Positions 6,900 to 15,547 are shown, counted from the stretch's first letter. The stretch is 25,446 bases of DNA from an uncultured Bacteroidales bacterium (GCA_946406095.1 CAMJJO010000011.1:1-25446), one strand, 5' to 3'. Notes: generated from the sequence alone by a model not told the origin. Made by a program: numbers and translations.

Positions 6900-7799
6900 A
6901 TGAAACTATTAAAACTTTTCACCATTGTCGCATTTGCAAGCGCACTGCTTGTTGCCTGCGAAAAGAACGATCCCAAGAAACCTGCACAGGAGCCCGTCCC
7001 TTATGAGACCCCCGCTCTTGCAGAAGCAGCCGCCAAGGTGGTTTTCCCTGCATCCGCAGTCGTGACCAAGTCTGGCGAGACCGTAAAATCCATTGAATTC
7101 ACCGAGGCCGGATATGCCATCATCCTCAAAGAGAAAGTCAAGGCAGATGACGGCACCAACGCATTCGTGACCACTTACACCTTCGAGCAGGGCATCTACA
7201 AGATCGTCGGCTTCGGCAATGTAGAGATCAAGAGCGGCAAGGTTACCATCACCCAGGTTGCCAGCGGTGAAGAAGCTCCCGCAGAGAACTACGATGGCAA
7301 TGCAACCGTTACCAACGGATCCAGCTCCAGCGATCCTTTCAAGGTGTACTACTGCGCATGGGAGATCATGACCACCAACGTCAAGGTCGACGGCCCCGGC
7401 ATCGGCTTCGACAAGCTCTTCAACAATGCAGCCCAGGCTTCCGACCTCTACGAGATCGCAAAGTATGTCAATGAGAAGAAGAAGGTCATCGACGCTGAGG
7501 AATTCAAGGGATACAAGGTAGAGTCCGTCACCCTTACCCAGGAAGGCACCATCATGGTGAAATTCGCAAACGACGTCAACTATGTCGGCACCATCGAAGG
7601 CGGCCTCAAGAGCAAGACTTTCGACTATGAGCTCGATATCGAAGGCAACTTCATGTTCAGCGCCAAGGCAAAGGGCACTCTCGATTTCGATGAGACCACC
7701 AAGATCTGCACCCTCGCAGTCAACGGTACCTTCACCTACAACAACGACAGCTACAAATCCACCGTTACCCTTACCCTCAAGCAGAAGGCAAACATCTAG
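6900..7799 (+). CDS. Exported lipoprotein of unknown function
   Basis: This 299-residue protein has a type II signal peptide (MKLLKLFTIVAFASALLVAC, lipid Cys at 20) followed by a charged, Pro-rich linker (EKNDPKKPAQEP). The remainder is beta-rich. Two regions look loosely alike: KSIEFTEAGYAIIL near 62-75 and ESVTLTQEGTIMVKF near 207-221, suggesting two related beta-sandwich units; a helical stretch (about 160-195) separates them. I recognise no enzyme motif. It follows the outer-membrane protein by 27 bp and is closed by the strong terminator at 7822-7850, so the two genes form a unit. A cell-envelope role is inferred only from localisation and context. Confidence 0.78.
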   Translation: MKLLKLFTIVAFASALLVACEKNDPKKPAQEPVPYETPALAEAAAKVVFPASAVVTKSGETVKSIEFTEAGYAIILKEKVKADDGTNAFVTTYTFEQGIYKIVGFGNVEIKSGKVTITQVASGEEAPAENYDGNATVTNGSSSSDPFKVYYCAWEIMTTNVKVDGPGIGFDKLFNNAAQASDLYEIAKYVNEKKKVIDAEEFKGYKVESVTLTQEGTIMVKFANDVNYVGTIEGGLKSKTFDYELDIEGNFMFSAKAKGTLDFDETTKICTLAVNGTFTYNNDSYKSTVTLTLKQKANI

Positions 7800-7821
7800 T
7801 AGTCGTAGCTGATTCATACAG

Positions 7822-7850
7822 GGCGGGCACTTGGGTGTCCGCCTTTTTTT
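7822..7850 (+). terminator. Rho-independent terminator
   Basis: GGCGGGCAC (7822-7830) pairs with GTGTCCGCC (7835-7843) across a TTGG loop, with one G-T pair, followed by seven Ts (7844-7850). It ends the outer-membrane protein/lipoprotein unit. The T-tract ends 1 nt before the folE -7 box, so terminator and promoter overlap. Confidence 0.88.
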
Positions 7851-7851
7851 G

Positions 7852-7859
7852 TATCTTTG
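7852..7859 (+). promoter_or_regulatory. folE -7 promoter element
   Basis: TATCTTTG is followed by only TGCC before ATG 7864, so the message should begin at or next to the start codon. The region where a -33 element should lie is inside the preceding terminator hairpin. Confidence 0.65.
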
Positions 7860-7863
7860 TGCC

Positions 7864-8451
7864 ATGGCATACAAGAGCATAGATCAGTATGATCCCGAGG
7901 TGACGGAGCAGATTTCCTCCCACGTGAAGGAAATCCTCCGGCTGATAGGGGAGGACAGCGGTAGGGAAGGCCTTCAGAAGACGCCTGAGCGCGTTGCAAA
8001 GGCCCTGCAGTTCCTTACCAAGGGGTATGGCGAGAATGGCGCGCAAATCATCGAATCCGCCCTTTTCGAGGAGGATTACAAGCATATGGTGGTGGTGAAG
8101 GACATCGAACTCTTCTCGATGTGCGAGCACCATATGATGCCTTTCATCGGCAAGGCCCACGTGGCCTATATTCCGGATGGCAGGATCACCGGCCTGAGCA
8201 AGATCGCCAGGGTAGTGGAGACCTATGCCCGCCGTCTGCAGGTGCAGGAGCGCCTTACCGAGCAGATCCGGGACTGCATTCAGAACACTCTGCATCCTCT
8301 GGGCGTCGCGGTGGTGATAGAAGCCATGCACACCTGCATGAGCATGAGGGGAGTACAAAAAACCAACGCCGTAACAACGACGTCGGCTTTTTCAGGAGTA
8401 TTCCTTGCTTCGGCCCGCACCCGAAACGAGTTCCTGGGCCTTATCAAGTAG
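7864..8451 (+). CDS. folE: GTP cyclohydrolase I
   Basis: FolE converts GTP to 7,8-dihydroneopterin triphosphate, the first step of folate/pterin synthesis, and precedes queuosine synthesis in many bacteria, a possible link to queA in this window. The 195-residue protein has the expected length and motifs: GLQKTPERVAKA (36-47), the zinc site CEHHMMPF (C87, H90) with catalytic H89, GLSKIARVVETYARRLQVQE (110-129), and HTCMSMRGV (C158, the third zinc ligand). ATG 7864 (MAYKSIDQYDPE) is chosen because the terminator and promoter lie just upstream; an in-frame start at 7831 would fall inside the hairpin. The stop is 1 bp from the stop of the convergent mscS-type gene. Confidence 0.97.
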   Translation: MAYKSIDQYDPEVTEQISSHVKEILRLIGEDSGREGLQKTPERVAKALQFLTKGYGENGAQIIESALFEEDYKHMVVVKDIELFSMCEHHMMPFIGKAHVAYIPDGRITGLSKIARVVETYARRLQVQERLTEQIRDCIQNTLHPLGVAVVIEAMHTCMSMRGVQKTNAVTTTSAFSGVFLASARTRNEFLGLIK

Positions 8452-8452
8452 C

Positions 8453-9376
8453 TTATTTGTTGATATTTACGTTGATCTGCGGGTAGCTGAACGCTATGCC
8501 GTTCTCGGGCAGTTTGGCGTAGAGGTTCTCGTTGATCCAGAAGTATACATCCCAATAGTCGGTGGCCTTTACCCAGGTGCGGGTCACAAGTTCGATGGTG
8601 CTTTCCTTGAAGTTGAGCAGGGCCACGAAAGGATCGGCAGCGCCCGGGGTAGTGGAGTCCAGAACCTTGGGGTTGGATTTGATGATGCCCAGTGCCACTT
8701 CCTTGGCCTTCTCGATATCGTTGCCATAAGCGATGCAGACATTTATGTCGACACGGCGTAACTCATTGATAGAGAAGTTGTTGATGTTGCCGCTGGAAAG
8801 TGCGCCATTGGGGATGAAAACCACTCTGTTGTCGAGAGTTACAAGCTTGGTGCTGGTGATGTTGATTTCGCTCACGGTGCCCAGGAAGCCCTGTGCCTCG
8901 ATGAAATCACCGGCTTTGATAGGCTTGAACACCAGAAGCATGATACCGCCTGCAAAATTCTGGACGGTGCCGCTCAGGGCCATGCCGATGGCCATGCCGC
9001 CGGCTGCCAGCAGAGCTGCGAGAGAGGTCGTGTTGATGCCCAGGGCTCCGATGGTGATGATGATGAGAAGCACCCACAGGGTGATGGAAACCAGGCTCTT
9101 TACGAAAGATGCAAGAGCGGCGTCGGATCCTTTCTTTTTAAGGCCCTTGGAAACCAGTTTGACGATTTTCTTGATGATCCATCCGCCAATGATGTAGATG
9201 GCAAGGGCTGCAAGGACTTTAAGACCGAACTGGAGGGCCTGCTGACCAAGATTCTGAAGAAGGACGTTTGTGTCTGTGTTCTTGATGACTTCAAGAGTCT
9301 CGGCAGTCTTTGCCTGGATGGAGTCGGCCGTGAACTTTTCGACAGCCGCTTCGGCTTGTAAAATAGGTAATAACAT
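8453..9376 (-). CDS. MscS-family mechanosensitive ion channel
   Basis: This small-conductance mechanosensitive channel relieves turgor in hypo-osmotic shock. The 307-residue protein follows the MscS plan: an N-terminal amphipathic region (1-45), TM1 (about 48-70), TM2 (about 92-113), and the pore-lining TM3 (about 116-150), which is Gly/Ala-rich (LAALLAAGGMAIGMALSGTV) and ends in FAGGIMLLVFKP. The cytoplasmic beta domain follows with AGDFIEAQGFLGTVSEINI and VFIPNGALSSGNINNFS, then the alpha/beta C-terminal domain. Length matches E. coli MscS (about 286) rather than the larger MscK types. It is convergent with folE with a 1-bp gap. Its most likely promoter (9468-9475) implies a 5' leader of roughly 85-90 nt. 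Confidence 0.95.
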   Translation of the reverse strand: MLLPILQAEAAVEKFTADSIQAKTAETLEVIKNTDTNVLLQNLGQQALQFGLKVLAALAIYIIGGWIIKKIVKLVSKGLKKKGSDAALASFVKSLVSITLWVLLIIITIGALGINTTSLAALLAAGGMAIGMALSGTVQNFAGGIMLLVFKPIKAGDFIEAQGFLGTVSEINITSTKLVTLDNRVVFIPNGALSSGNINNFSINELRRVDINVCIAYGNDIEKAKEVALGIIKSNPKVLDSTTPGAADPFVALLNFKESTIELVTRTWVKATDYWDVYFWINENLYAKLPENGIAFSYPQINVNINK

Positions 9377-9467
9377 GGTATAGGGGATTGATTAATATCT
9401 ATAACTTAACATAATATAAATTGTGTAACAAGAGTGATTAAGCAGCCGGATTAGCCCCGGGCACCTA

Positions 9468-9475
9468 CAAATTTA
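9468..9475 (-). promoter_or_regulatory. Possible -7 element of the mscS-type gene
   Basis: TAAATTTG on the minus strand is the best consensus match upstream of ATG 9376, leaving 91 nt between box and start. It lies back to back with the rightward pectinesterase promoter 12 bp away. A weaker AT-rich promoter nearer the gene cannot be excluded. Confidence 0.4.
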
Positions 9476-9487
9476 AGAAAAAGCTAT

Positions 9488-9495
9488 TATATTTG
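9488..9495 (+). promoter_or_regulatory. Pectinesterase operon -7 element
   Basis: TATATTTG is followed by 6 nt (TATGTT) and ATG 9502, predicting a leaderless or nearly leaderless transcript for the pectinesterase-rlmD-exchanger-cysteate synthase series. Confidence 0.6.
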
Positions 9496-9501
9496 TATGT
9501 T

Positions 9502-11277
9502 ATGAAAAGATTGCTGCCACTCATTTTTTCGTTTTTGCTTTTTTCGTGTGCTGGCACCGGCGGAGACGACAATCATTCATCAGGTATTCCGTCCGTTCCG
9601 ACAGGCGTAAGGGTCAGTTCCCAAACTTCGCATTCCGTAGTTATGGTGTGGGATGCAGTGGATGGCGCCGAGTCCTACAACTGGAAGCTCGACGAAGCTT
9701 CCGCCAGCGTCAAGAACGGCACCACGAGAAACACGAATATCATTATAGACGGCCTTTCGCAAGGGTATACGTATCTATTTGCTGTTCAAGCGGTCAGCTC
9801 TGGCGGCAGTTCTGAATTCTCAGCTGCCGTCACTTTGGATTTCGGCGGTGGGTCCACCGACCCCGCCACTCCGGATCCGGGAACCGATCCCTCCGCCGGC
9901 ACGGCCATCTGCGTCGACTCTCCCCTGCTGCTGGATCTGTCTTCCACCCCGGAACTGGGTTCTTCCGGTTTTATCAAAGTCTTCGATTCTGCTGATAATC
10001 AGGTAGATGCAATAGATCTTGCGGATCTCGCCACCGTCACTATACGCGAAGATGGCCAGATGATCCCCAAAACCCGTATCTACATCGCCGACGGAAACAC
10101 TCCGGCGTATGTCTTCAACACGTTCATGGACGCTCCCAAATGCTCCGGCCGCTGGCGCCCCATCCACTATACTCCCCTGCGCCTGCACGCGAAAGCCCTC
10201 GAGATAAAGCTTCACAGCGGTGTTCTGGACTTCGGAAAGGAGTATTACCTGACCATGGATAAGGATGTGATAAAAGGCCACCCGGGCCTGTCCAAGGGCG
10301 ATTTTACCTTCAAAACCAAGGCGAAACCCACATCCAGTTCCGAGCTTAGCGTGCGTCAGGACGGAAAGGGTGATTTCTGCACAGTGCAGGGCGCCGTGAG
10401 CCATTCTGCTGTCATAGGTAAATCCAACAACGTCGTAATCAACATTGCTTCAGGCACTTACAACGAGACCGTCTTCGTCCGGGACAAGAATAACCTCACC
10501 CTCAAAGGAGAATCCCGCGACAAGACCGTCATCGCCTATGCAAACAACGAAAGCTATGAAGGCGGCAGCGGTGGCAGCGCCACTTCCAAGCCGGTCGTGG
10601 GGCAGGCCATTCCCGTTTCCGGGGGCCGCGGAGTCATTCTTGCAGAAAGCTGCGACAACCTCTGCTTTGAGGGTCTTACGCTGAAGAATACCTTCGGCCA
10701 GGAGAAAGGCCAGGCGGAAGTGATCTACTTCAACAGCAACAACAAGCTGATAATAGAGAACTGCGCCCTGCATTCGCTTCAGGATACCTTCCTCTGCAAA
10801 GGCAGCGTATATGTGCATAATTCGCTCATAGCGGGCCATTGCGACTTCATCTGGGGCTATCCCAAGGCCTGCCTCTTCGAAGACTGCGAAATCCGCGCGG
10901 AGGCAGCAGGATACATAGTCCAGGCCCGCGTGCAGAATGCTTCGGACAAGGGTTTCGTGTTCCTGAACTGCAAATTGACCGTCGCATCGGGAGTGAAAGA
11001 CGGAAGTATGTATCTGGCGCGTTCCGCCGGGCAGAGCAACGCTTACGACAACGTAACCTTCGTGAACTGCACCATGTCGCCGGTAATAGCCGCAGCCGGC
11101 TGGTACGGCAATCCGGCCCCGAATCCCGCCCCTCCCACCGCCACTTCTGGATGGAAGGAATATGGCAGCAAGAATGCATCCGGAGCGGCCCTGAGCGGCC
11201 ATAGCAGCAACGGCAAGTACCTCAGCTCCGATGAGGCGGCAGCCTTCTCGAGCAAGTCTGCAGTGCTTGGCTGGTAA
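9502..11277 (+). CDS. Pectinesterase-like lipoprotein with fibronectin type III domain
   Basis: This 591-residue protein starts at ATG 9502 (MKRLLPLIFSFLLFSC). A lipobox LFSC places the lipid Cys at 16, and the following AGTGGDD is acidic, as in surface-exported Bacteroidota lipoproteins. An FN3 domain (about 30-115, PTGVRVSSQTSHSVVMVWDAV) is followed by a Ser/Thr/Pro/Asp linker, an Ig-like region (about 135-270), and a right-handed beta-helix of carbohydrate esterase family 8 (about 285-591). CE8 landmarks are GTYNETVFVRD, LTLKGESRDKTVI, LQDTFLC with a catalytic Asp, and GHCDFIWG with the second catalytic Asp. The usual YLGRPW reads YLARSAG, keeping the Arg. It probably de-esterifies pectin at the cell surface. 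No SusC/SusD or pectate lyase is nearby. rlmD follows after 11 bp. Confidence 0.88.
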   Translation: MKRLLPLIFSFLLFSCAGTGGDDNHSSGIPSVPTGVRVSSQTSHSVVMVWDAVDGAESYNWKLDEASASVKNGTTRNTNIIIDGLSQGYTYLFAVQAVSSGGSSEFSAAVTLDFGGGSTDPATPDPGTDPSAGTAICVDSPLLLDLSSTPELGSSGFIKVFDSADNQVDAIDLADLATVTIREDGQMIPKTRIYIADGNTPAYVFNTFMDAPKCSGRWRPIHYTPLRLHAKALEIKLHSGVLDFGKEYYLTMDKDVIKGHPGLSKGDFTFKTKAKPTSSSELSVRQDGKGDFCTVQGAVSHSAVIGKSNNVVINIASGTYNETVFVRDKNNLTLKGESRDKTVIAYANNESYEGGSGGSATSKPVVGQAIPVSGGRGVILAESCDNLCFEGLTLKNTFGQEKGQAEVIYFNSNNKLIIENCALHSLQDTFLCKGSVYVHNSLIAGHCDFIWGYPKACLFEDCEIRAEAAGYIVQARVQNASDKGFVFLNCKLTVASGVKDGSMYLARSAGQSNAYDNVTFVNCTMSPVIAAAGWYGNPAPNPAPPTATSGWKEYGSKNASGAALSGHSSNGKYLSSDEAAAFSSKSAVLGW

Positions 11278-11288
11278 ATGATAGAGAT

Positions 11289-12698
11289 ATGTCCAGGAAA
11301 AGAGTAGATATTATATTGGAAGACATAACCATCGAAGCCGTGGCGGCCGAGGGCAAGGCGATAGCCCACAGCCCTGAAGGCCAGGTGATATTCGTTCCTT
11401 TTGCCGTGCCCGGCGACGTGGTGGACATCCGTGTCATAAAAAAGAAGAAGAATTATCTGGAAGGCATTATCAGCGCCGTCAAACAGCCATCCAAAGACCG
11501 TCTGGAGCCCTTTTGCAAGCATTTCGGCGTTTGCGGAGGTTGCAAGTGGCAGCCTCTCCCCTATTCCATGCAGCTGGAGGCCAAGCGTCAGCAGGTATAC
11601 GATCAGCTGGTGCGCATAGGCCATCTGGACGTGCCGGAAATCCTCCCTACGCTGCCTTCCGAACGCACGAAGTTCTATCGCAACAAGCTGGAATTCACTG
11701 CCTCGGAACGCCGCTGGATACTCCCGGACGAAGAACCGGAAGGGCTTACCGATGCCCAGCGCTGCGGTCTGGGGTTCCATGTGGGCAAATTCTTCGACAA
11801 GGTGCTGGACCTGGACGAATGCTGGCTGCAGCCTGAACCCTCGAACTCCATACGTCTGTTTGCAAAGAGGTATGCCATAGAACACGGCATCCCATTCTAC
11901 AATATCCGCGAGAACAAGGGCATCTTCCGCACCATCTTCGTCCGCACCAGCGAAAGCGGGCTCACCATGGCCATAGTCTGCTTTGCATGCGAATTCAACG
12001 GGCGCAAGGCCTTCCTGGATGCTCTGGCGGCGGAGTTTCCGCAGATCAGCTCGCTCTACTACATCATCAACTCAAAACTGAACGACAGCATCTCGGACCA
12101 GACCTGCATCCTTTACAAGGGCGATGAAGCCATCTACGAAGAAATGGAGGGCCTCCGCTTCAAGATAGGGCCGAAGTCCTTCTACCAGACGAACACCCTA
12201 CAGGCCTACAATCTTTACAAGGTTGCCCGGGAATACGCCTGTCTGAAGGGAGGTGAAGTGGTCTACGACCTTTACACCGGCACCGGCACCATCGCCCAGT
12301 TCGTGAGCCGCAAGGCATCGAAAGTGATAGGAATCGAATATGTGCCGGAGGCTATCGAAGACGCAAAAATCAATGCTCAGGCCAATGGAATCGATAATTG
12401 CTCCTTCTATGCCGGGGATATGAAAGACGTGCTCACCCCGGAGTTCATCGCAGAGCACGGCAAGCCCGACGTGATGATAGTGGATCCCCCGCGTGCCGGC
12501 ATGCATCCGGACGTTGTCAAGGTCATTATGGAGGCCGCTCCTGGGCGTATCGTCTATGTGAGCTGCAACCCCGCCTCACAGGCAAGGGACCTTGCAATGA
12601 TGTCCGGAATGTATGAGATAGTTGCAGTGCAGCCCGTGGATATGTTTCCCCATACCCAGCACGTCGAGAATGTTTGCAAATTGCAATTAAAGAAGTAA
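11289..12698 (+). CDS. rlmD: 23S rRNA (uracil-C5)-methyltransferase, RlmD/RumA-like
   Basis: This 469-residue SAM-dependent enzyme of the TrmA/RlmD family methylates C5 of a uridine in 23S rRNA (U1939 or U747-type site). It has an N-terminal TRAM domain (about 1-60), the 4Fe-4S cysteines C76, C82 and C85 (FCKHFGVCGGC) with the fourth probably C178 (LDECWL), an RNA-binding central region, and a Rossmann methyltransferase domain with DLYTGTGTIAQF, IVDPPRAGMHP and the catalytic VYVSCNPAS (C426). The end HTQHVENVCKL is typical. Which uridine is modified cannot be decided from sequence, so the symbol is provisional. It sits 11 bp after the pectinesterase stop and 9 bp before the exchanger, implying cotranscription. 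Confidence 0.9.
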   Translation: MSRKRVDIILEDITIEAVAAEGKAIAHSPEGQVIFVPFAVPGDVVDIRVIKKKKNYLEGIISAVKQPSKDRLEPFCKHFGVCGGCKWQPLPYSMQLEAKRQQVYDQLVRIGHLDVPEILPTLPSERTKFYRNKLEFTASERRWILPDEEPEGLTDAQRCGLGFHVGKFFDKVLDLDECWLQPEPSNSIRLFAKRYAIEHGIPFYNIRENKGIFRTIFVRTSESGLTMAIVCFACEFNGRKAFLDALAAEFPQISSLYYIINSKLNDSISDQTCILYKGDEAIYEEMEGLRFKIGPKSFYQTNTLQAYNLYKVAREYACLKGGEVVYDLYTGTGTIAQFVSRKASKVIGIEYVPEAIEDAKINAQANGIDNCSFYAGDMKDVLTPEFIAEHGKPDVMIVDPPRAGMHPDVVKVIMEAAPGRIVYVSCNPASQARDLAMMSGMYEIVAVQPVDMFPHTQHVENVCKLQLKK

Positions 12699-12707
12699 CT
12701 TTACAAG

Positions 12708-13643
12708 ATGTTTCTACAGATAGTTATTTTGTTGCTTGGCCTGCTGATGGTAATCGGCGGTGCAAATTATCTGGTGGACGGAGCTTCGTCCGTTGCCAGG
12801 AAAACCGGAATCAGCGAATTCGTCATAGGTCTGGTGATAGTGGGCTTCGGCACTTCCCTTCCGGAGCTCGTGGTCAGCATAACCGGCGCCATATCACGTA
12901 ATTCCGACATCGCCGTCGGCAATGTCATCGGCTCCAACATCTTCAATACCAGCCTGATACTTGCTTTTTCCGCAATGATTGCCCCGGTGGCCATAACCAG
13001 GCAGAATAAGTTCCGGGACATTCCTCTGACCATACTACTGACCTTCCTGGTGGTCTTCCTGGGCAAGTACGGTGGATTGAGCAGGCTGGACGGTATAGTG
13101 CTGGTAGTCCTTTTCGCGGGCTATATCTTTTACAGTTTCCGCACGGATTCCATCGAAGGCGTGGAGCAGGAGCAGTCCGGAAAGGTCCTTTCTTCGTTCC
13201 TGTCCTGGGTCATGATAGCAGGAGGCCTGGCGGCATTGATAATCGGCGGCCGCTTCTTCGTGCATTCTGCCGAGAATCTTGCCCGTATGCTCGGCGTCAG
13301 CGACAAGTTCATCGCGATCACAGTTCTTGCGATGGGCACTTCCCTTCCGGAATTCATCACCAGCATAGTTGCACTCGCAAAGAAACGCAGCCAGCTGGCC
13401 CTCGGAAATATACTTGGGTCCAATGTATTCAACCTGCTGCTCATCCTGGGCTGCTCGGCAATCATCTCCCCCACCAGCTTTGCAAGAATCGACATTTACG
13501 ACTACAGCGCCCTGCTGCTCAGCATAATCCTGGTATGGACAAGCGTTTATACCGGCAAGAAAAATGTGCTGGACCGCTTCGACGCCAGTCTCATGCTCAT
13601 ACTCTTCGCAGCATATATGACCAAACTTTTCATAACCCTGTAA
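12708..13643 (+). CDS. Calcium/sodium antiporter, CaCA family (YrbG-like)
   Basis: This 311-residue inner-membrane protein has about ten transmembrane helices in two inverted halves. Each half carries a CaCA alpha-repeat: GFGTSLPELVVSITGA (46-61) with GNVIGSNIFN, and AMGTSLPEFITSIVAL (208-223) with GNILGSNVFN. The acidic Glu of each LPE (E53, E215) is the expected cation ligand. It probably extrudes Ca2+ in exchange for Na+ or H+. It lacks a long cytosolic regulatory loop, matching the bacterial YrbG type. The rlmD stop lies in a TAACTTTA sequence that resembles a degenerate -7 box 4 nt before this ATG, but cotranscription is the simpler reading. Confidence 0.93.
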   Translation: MFLQIVILLLGLLMVIGGANYLVDGASSVARKTGISEFVIGLVIVGFGTSLPELVVSITGAISRNSDIAVGNVIGSNIFNTSLILAFSAMIAPVAITRQNKFRDIPLTILLTFLVVFLGKYGGLSRLDGIVLVVLFAGYIFYSFRTDSIEGVEQEQSGKVLSSFLSWVMIAGGLAALIIGGRFFVHSAENLARMLGVSDKFIAITVLAMGTSLPEFITSIVALAKKRSQLALGNILGSNVFNLLLILGCSAIISPTSFARIDIYDYSALLLSIILVWTSVYTGKKNVLDRFDASLMLILFAAYMTKLFITL

Positions 13644-13655
13644 ACCTGAACCGAA

Positions 13656-14939
13656 ATGAAATTCCAAGGCACCAGTTATAAACTGATGAACGTGGCCACC
13701 GGCCGCATCTTCGAAGACCGCGGATGGACCCTGGCGGATCCCGAGGCCACCTCCCCTTCCCTGGTCAGGGCGGTATACGAAAACAAGCAATTCACTCCCA
13801 GGGAGGACCTTAAGGGTCTTTATCGCTATGCCGAGTGGATGCCCATCAAGCGCACTCTAAAGAAGTCCTGCGCCCCTGTCACTTACCATAGCAAGGGCCT
13901 GGGCAAGTTCCTGGGGCTGGACAACCTCTACATTACCTTTTCCGGCTACAATCCCAAGATAGGTGCCAAGTTCCAGACCTGTTCCTTCAAGGAGACCGAG
14001 GCCTTCAGCGTATGCGCAAGGCTGGACAAGAAAGAAAAACGCACCCTCGTGGTGCAGTCCGCCGGCAATACCGCACGTGCCTTCGCGCAGGTATGCTCCG
14101 ATAACAATATCCCCATCGTGATATGCGTGCCGTTCGACAACAGGCACGACCTCTGGTTCCGGCACAAGCTCAACCCCTGCGTCAAGCTTGTGGCCTCCCC
14201 TGCCGGCAGCGATTACTACGACGCCATCGCCCTTGGCGACAAACTTTGCCAGGATTCGCGTTATTTCGCCGAAGGAGGCGCCAAGAACGTCGCCAGAAGG
14301 GACGGAATGGGTACTACCCTTCTCTCGGCCGTAGAGGCCATAGGGCGCATTCCTGATGCCTATTTCCAGGCCGTAGGGTCCGGCACCGGAGCAATCGCCG
14401 CATGGGAGAACAACCTCCGCCTGATCGAGGACGGCCGCTTCGGCACCAACAAGATGAAGATATTCGTGGCCCAGAACAAGCCCTTCACCCTTCTCCACGA
14501 CTCCTGGAAGGCTGGAAGCCGGGATCTCGCGGCCCTCGAGCCCGAAGTGGGACGCCGCCAGGCCGAAAGCATCCTTGCCAAGGTCCTGAGCAACCGCAAA
14601 CCCCCGTACAGCCTCGCAGGCGGCCTGTTCGATACCCTCCGGGACAGCAACGGCGACACCTTCCTCGCCAGCAACGACGACATCATCTACTGGATACTCC
14701 AGTTCCGCAATCTGGAGGGATACGATATCTTCCCCGCCCCGGCCTGTGCAGTGAGCGCCCTGGCCACCGCCATCCGCGAAGGCAGAGTGCATAAGGAGGA
14801 TGTGGTCATGCTTAACATCACCGGCGGAGGCTCGCTTGCAGCCATGGGCAAGGGCTACCATCTCCTCGAGCCCGAACTGGTGCTCAGCCCGGAACTCTCT
14901 GCAGACGAAATAATAGCAAAGGTGGATTCCCTGTTCTAG
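13656..14939 (+). CDS. Cysteate synthase (PLP-dependent, threonine-synthase-like)
   Basis: This 427-residue fold-type II PLP enzyme resembles threonine synthase but matches the cysteate synthase family I remember from Methanosarcina and Bacteroidales. That family makes L-cysteate from O-phosphoserine and sulfite. Visible elements are a distinctive N-terminus (LMNVATGRIFEDRGWTL), the PLP lysine in CSFKETEAF (K112), QSAGNTARAFA (134-144), GGAKNVARRDGMGTT (207-221), the phosphate-binding loop VGSGTGAIAAW (240-250) and the C-terminal MLNITGGGS. In Bacteroidota, cysteate is the head-group precursor of capnine and sulfonolipids; archaeal homologues feed coenzyme M. It ends the rightward series that starts at the pectinesterase, 12 bp after the exchanger. 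Its stop shares a CTAG with the convergent outer-membrane gene. True threonine synthase is the main alternative but less likely. Confidence 0.85.
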   Translation: MKFQGTSYKLMNVATGRIFEDRGWTLADPEATSPSLVRAVYENKQFTPREDLKGLYRYAEWMPIKRTLKKSCAPVTYHSKGLGKFLGLDNLYITFSGYNPKIGAKFQTCSFKETEAFSVCARLDKKEKRTLVVQSAGNTARAFAQVCSDNNIPIVICVPFDNRHDLWFRHKLNPCVKLVASPAGSDYYDAIALGDKLCQDSRYFAEGGAKNVARRDGMGTTLLSAVEAIGRIPDAYFQAVGSGTGAIAAWENNLRLIEDGRFGTNKMKIFVAQNKPFTLLHDSWKAGSRDLAALEPEVGRRQAESILAKVLSNRKPPYSLAGGLFDTLRDSNGDTFLASNDDIIYWILQFRNLEGYDIFPAPACAVSALATAIREGRVHKEDVVMLNITGGGSLAAMGKGYHLLEPELVLSPELSADEIIAKVDSLF

Positions 14940-15547
14940 AACTTCAGGTTAATACCCATATTAAAGGCACAATACCAGGCGTCGTTACGCTTGATATTGT
15001 GTTTTGGTATATAGGCCTCCTCTACCGGATCCCAGATGTCCGGACGGTCATATACCGCCCTGGCCCCTATCACCACGGCAACGCTGCAATGAGGCGCCAT
15101 ATAGAAGGAATAGCCGGAACCGACCTGCATCTGGTTGCCAAGGCTGTTCGTGCGGCCCAGATTGACGCCGACGTCCGAGAAGAAGTAGAATCCGTCGGTA
15201 TCCATTCCGGAAAGATAATAGTCTGCCCGTGCAAGGATGGGGACCGAGCGGATGCCGCGGTCGATGCCCTGATATCCGGACAGGAGGCTGAGCATCAATC
15301 TGTCGTTGATGTTGTAGCCGACGGAGGCAAGCACATAGGCATTGGACTGCGCCATCGACGACCAGCCTTTCTCGTTGATGCGGAAACCGATGGAAGGATC
15401 CAGGTAATTGAAATGGCGGAATGTGGCTGCGGTAAGGGAATAACCCCATTCCAATCCGGGATGAAGACGGCTCAGGAACTCCTTCCCTCCGGCATTGGCG
15501 GAGAGGCACAGCAAAATGGCCGAAAGAAGTGCAAGCGTCCGTTTCAT
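14936..15547 (-). CDS. Small outer-membrane beta-barrel protein, unknown function
   Basis: This 203-residue protein has a signal peptide (MKRTLALLSAILLCLSANA, cleavage near 19) and a run of short amphipathic strands with aromatic residues and Gly turns: LEWGYSLTAATF, YVLASVGYNI, RLMLSLLSGYQG, SGYSFYMAPHCSVAVVIGA. It ends FNMGINLKF, a typical C-terminal barrel signature with terminal Phe. An 8- to 10-stranded barrel is plausible. I do not recognise a named family. Its start overlaps the stop of the upstream gene by 1 nt (TGATG), so translation is probably coupled. The 3' end overlaps the cysteate synthase stop by 4 bp on the other strand. Confidence 0.78.
   Translation of the reverse strand: MKRTLALLSAILLCLSANAGGKEFLSRLHPGLEWGYSLTAATFRHFNYLDPSIGFRINEKGWSSMAQSNAYVLASVGYNINDRLMLSLLSGYQGIDRGIRSVPILARADYYLSGMDTDGFYFFSDVGVNLGRTNSLGNQMQVGSGYSFYMAPHCSVAVVIGARAVYDRPDIWDPVEEAYIPKHNIKRNDAWYCAFNMGINLKF

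Noticed and set aside
7831..7863. Upstream start for folE adding 11 residues
   Set aside because: The extension lies inside the terminator hairpin and the -7 box; the conserved N-terminal region begins after ATG 7864.
12696..12703. TAACTTTA in front of the Na+/Ca2+ exchanger as another leaderless promoter
   Set aside because: It lacks the final G of the TTTG core and contains the rlmD stop codon; operon readthrough explains expression, so it was not counted.
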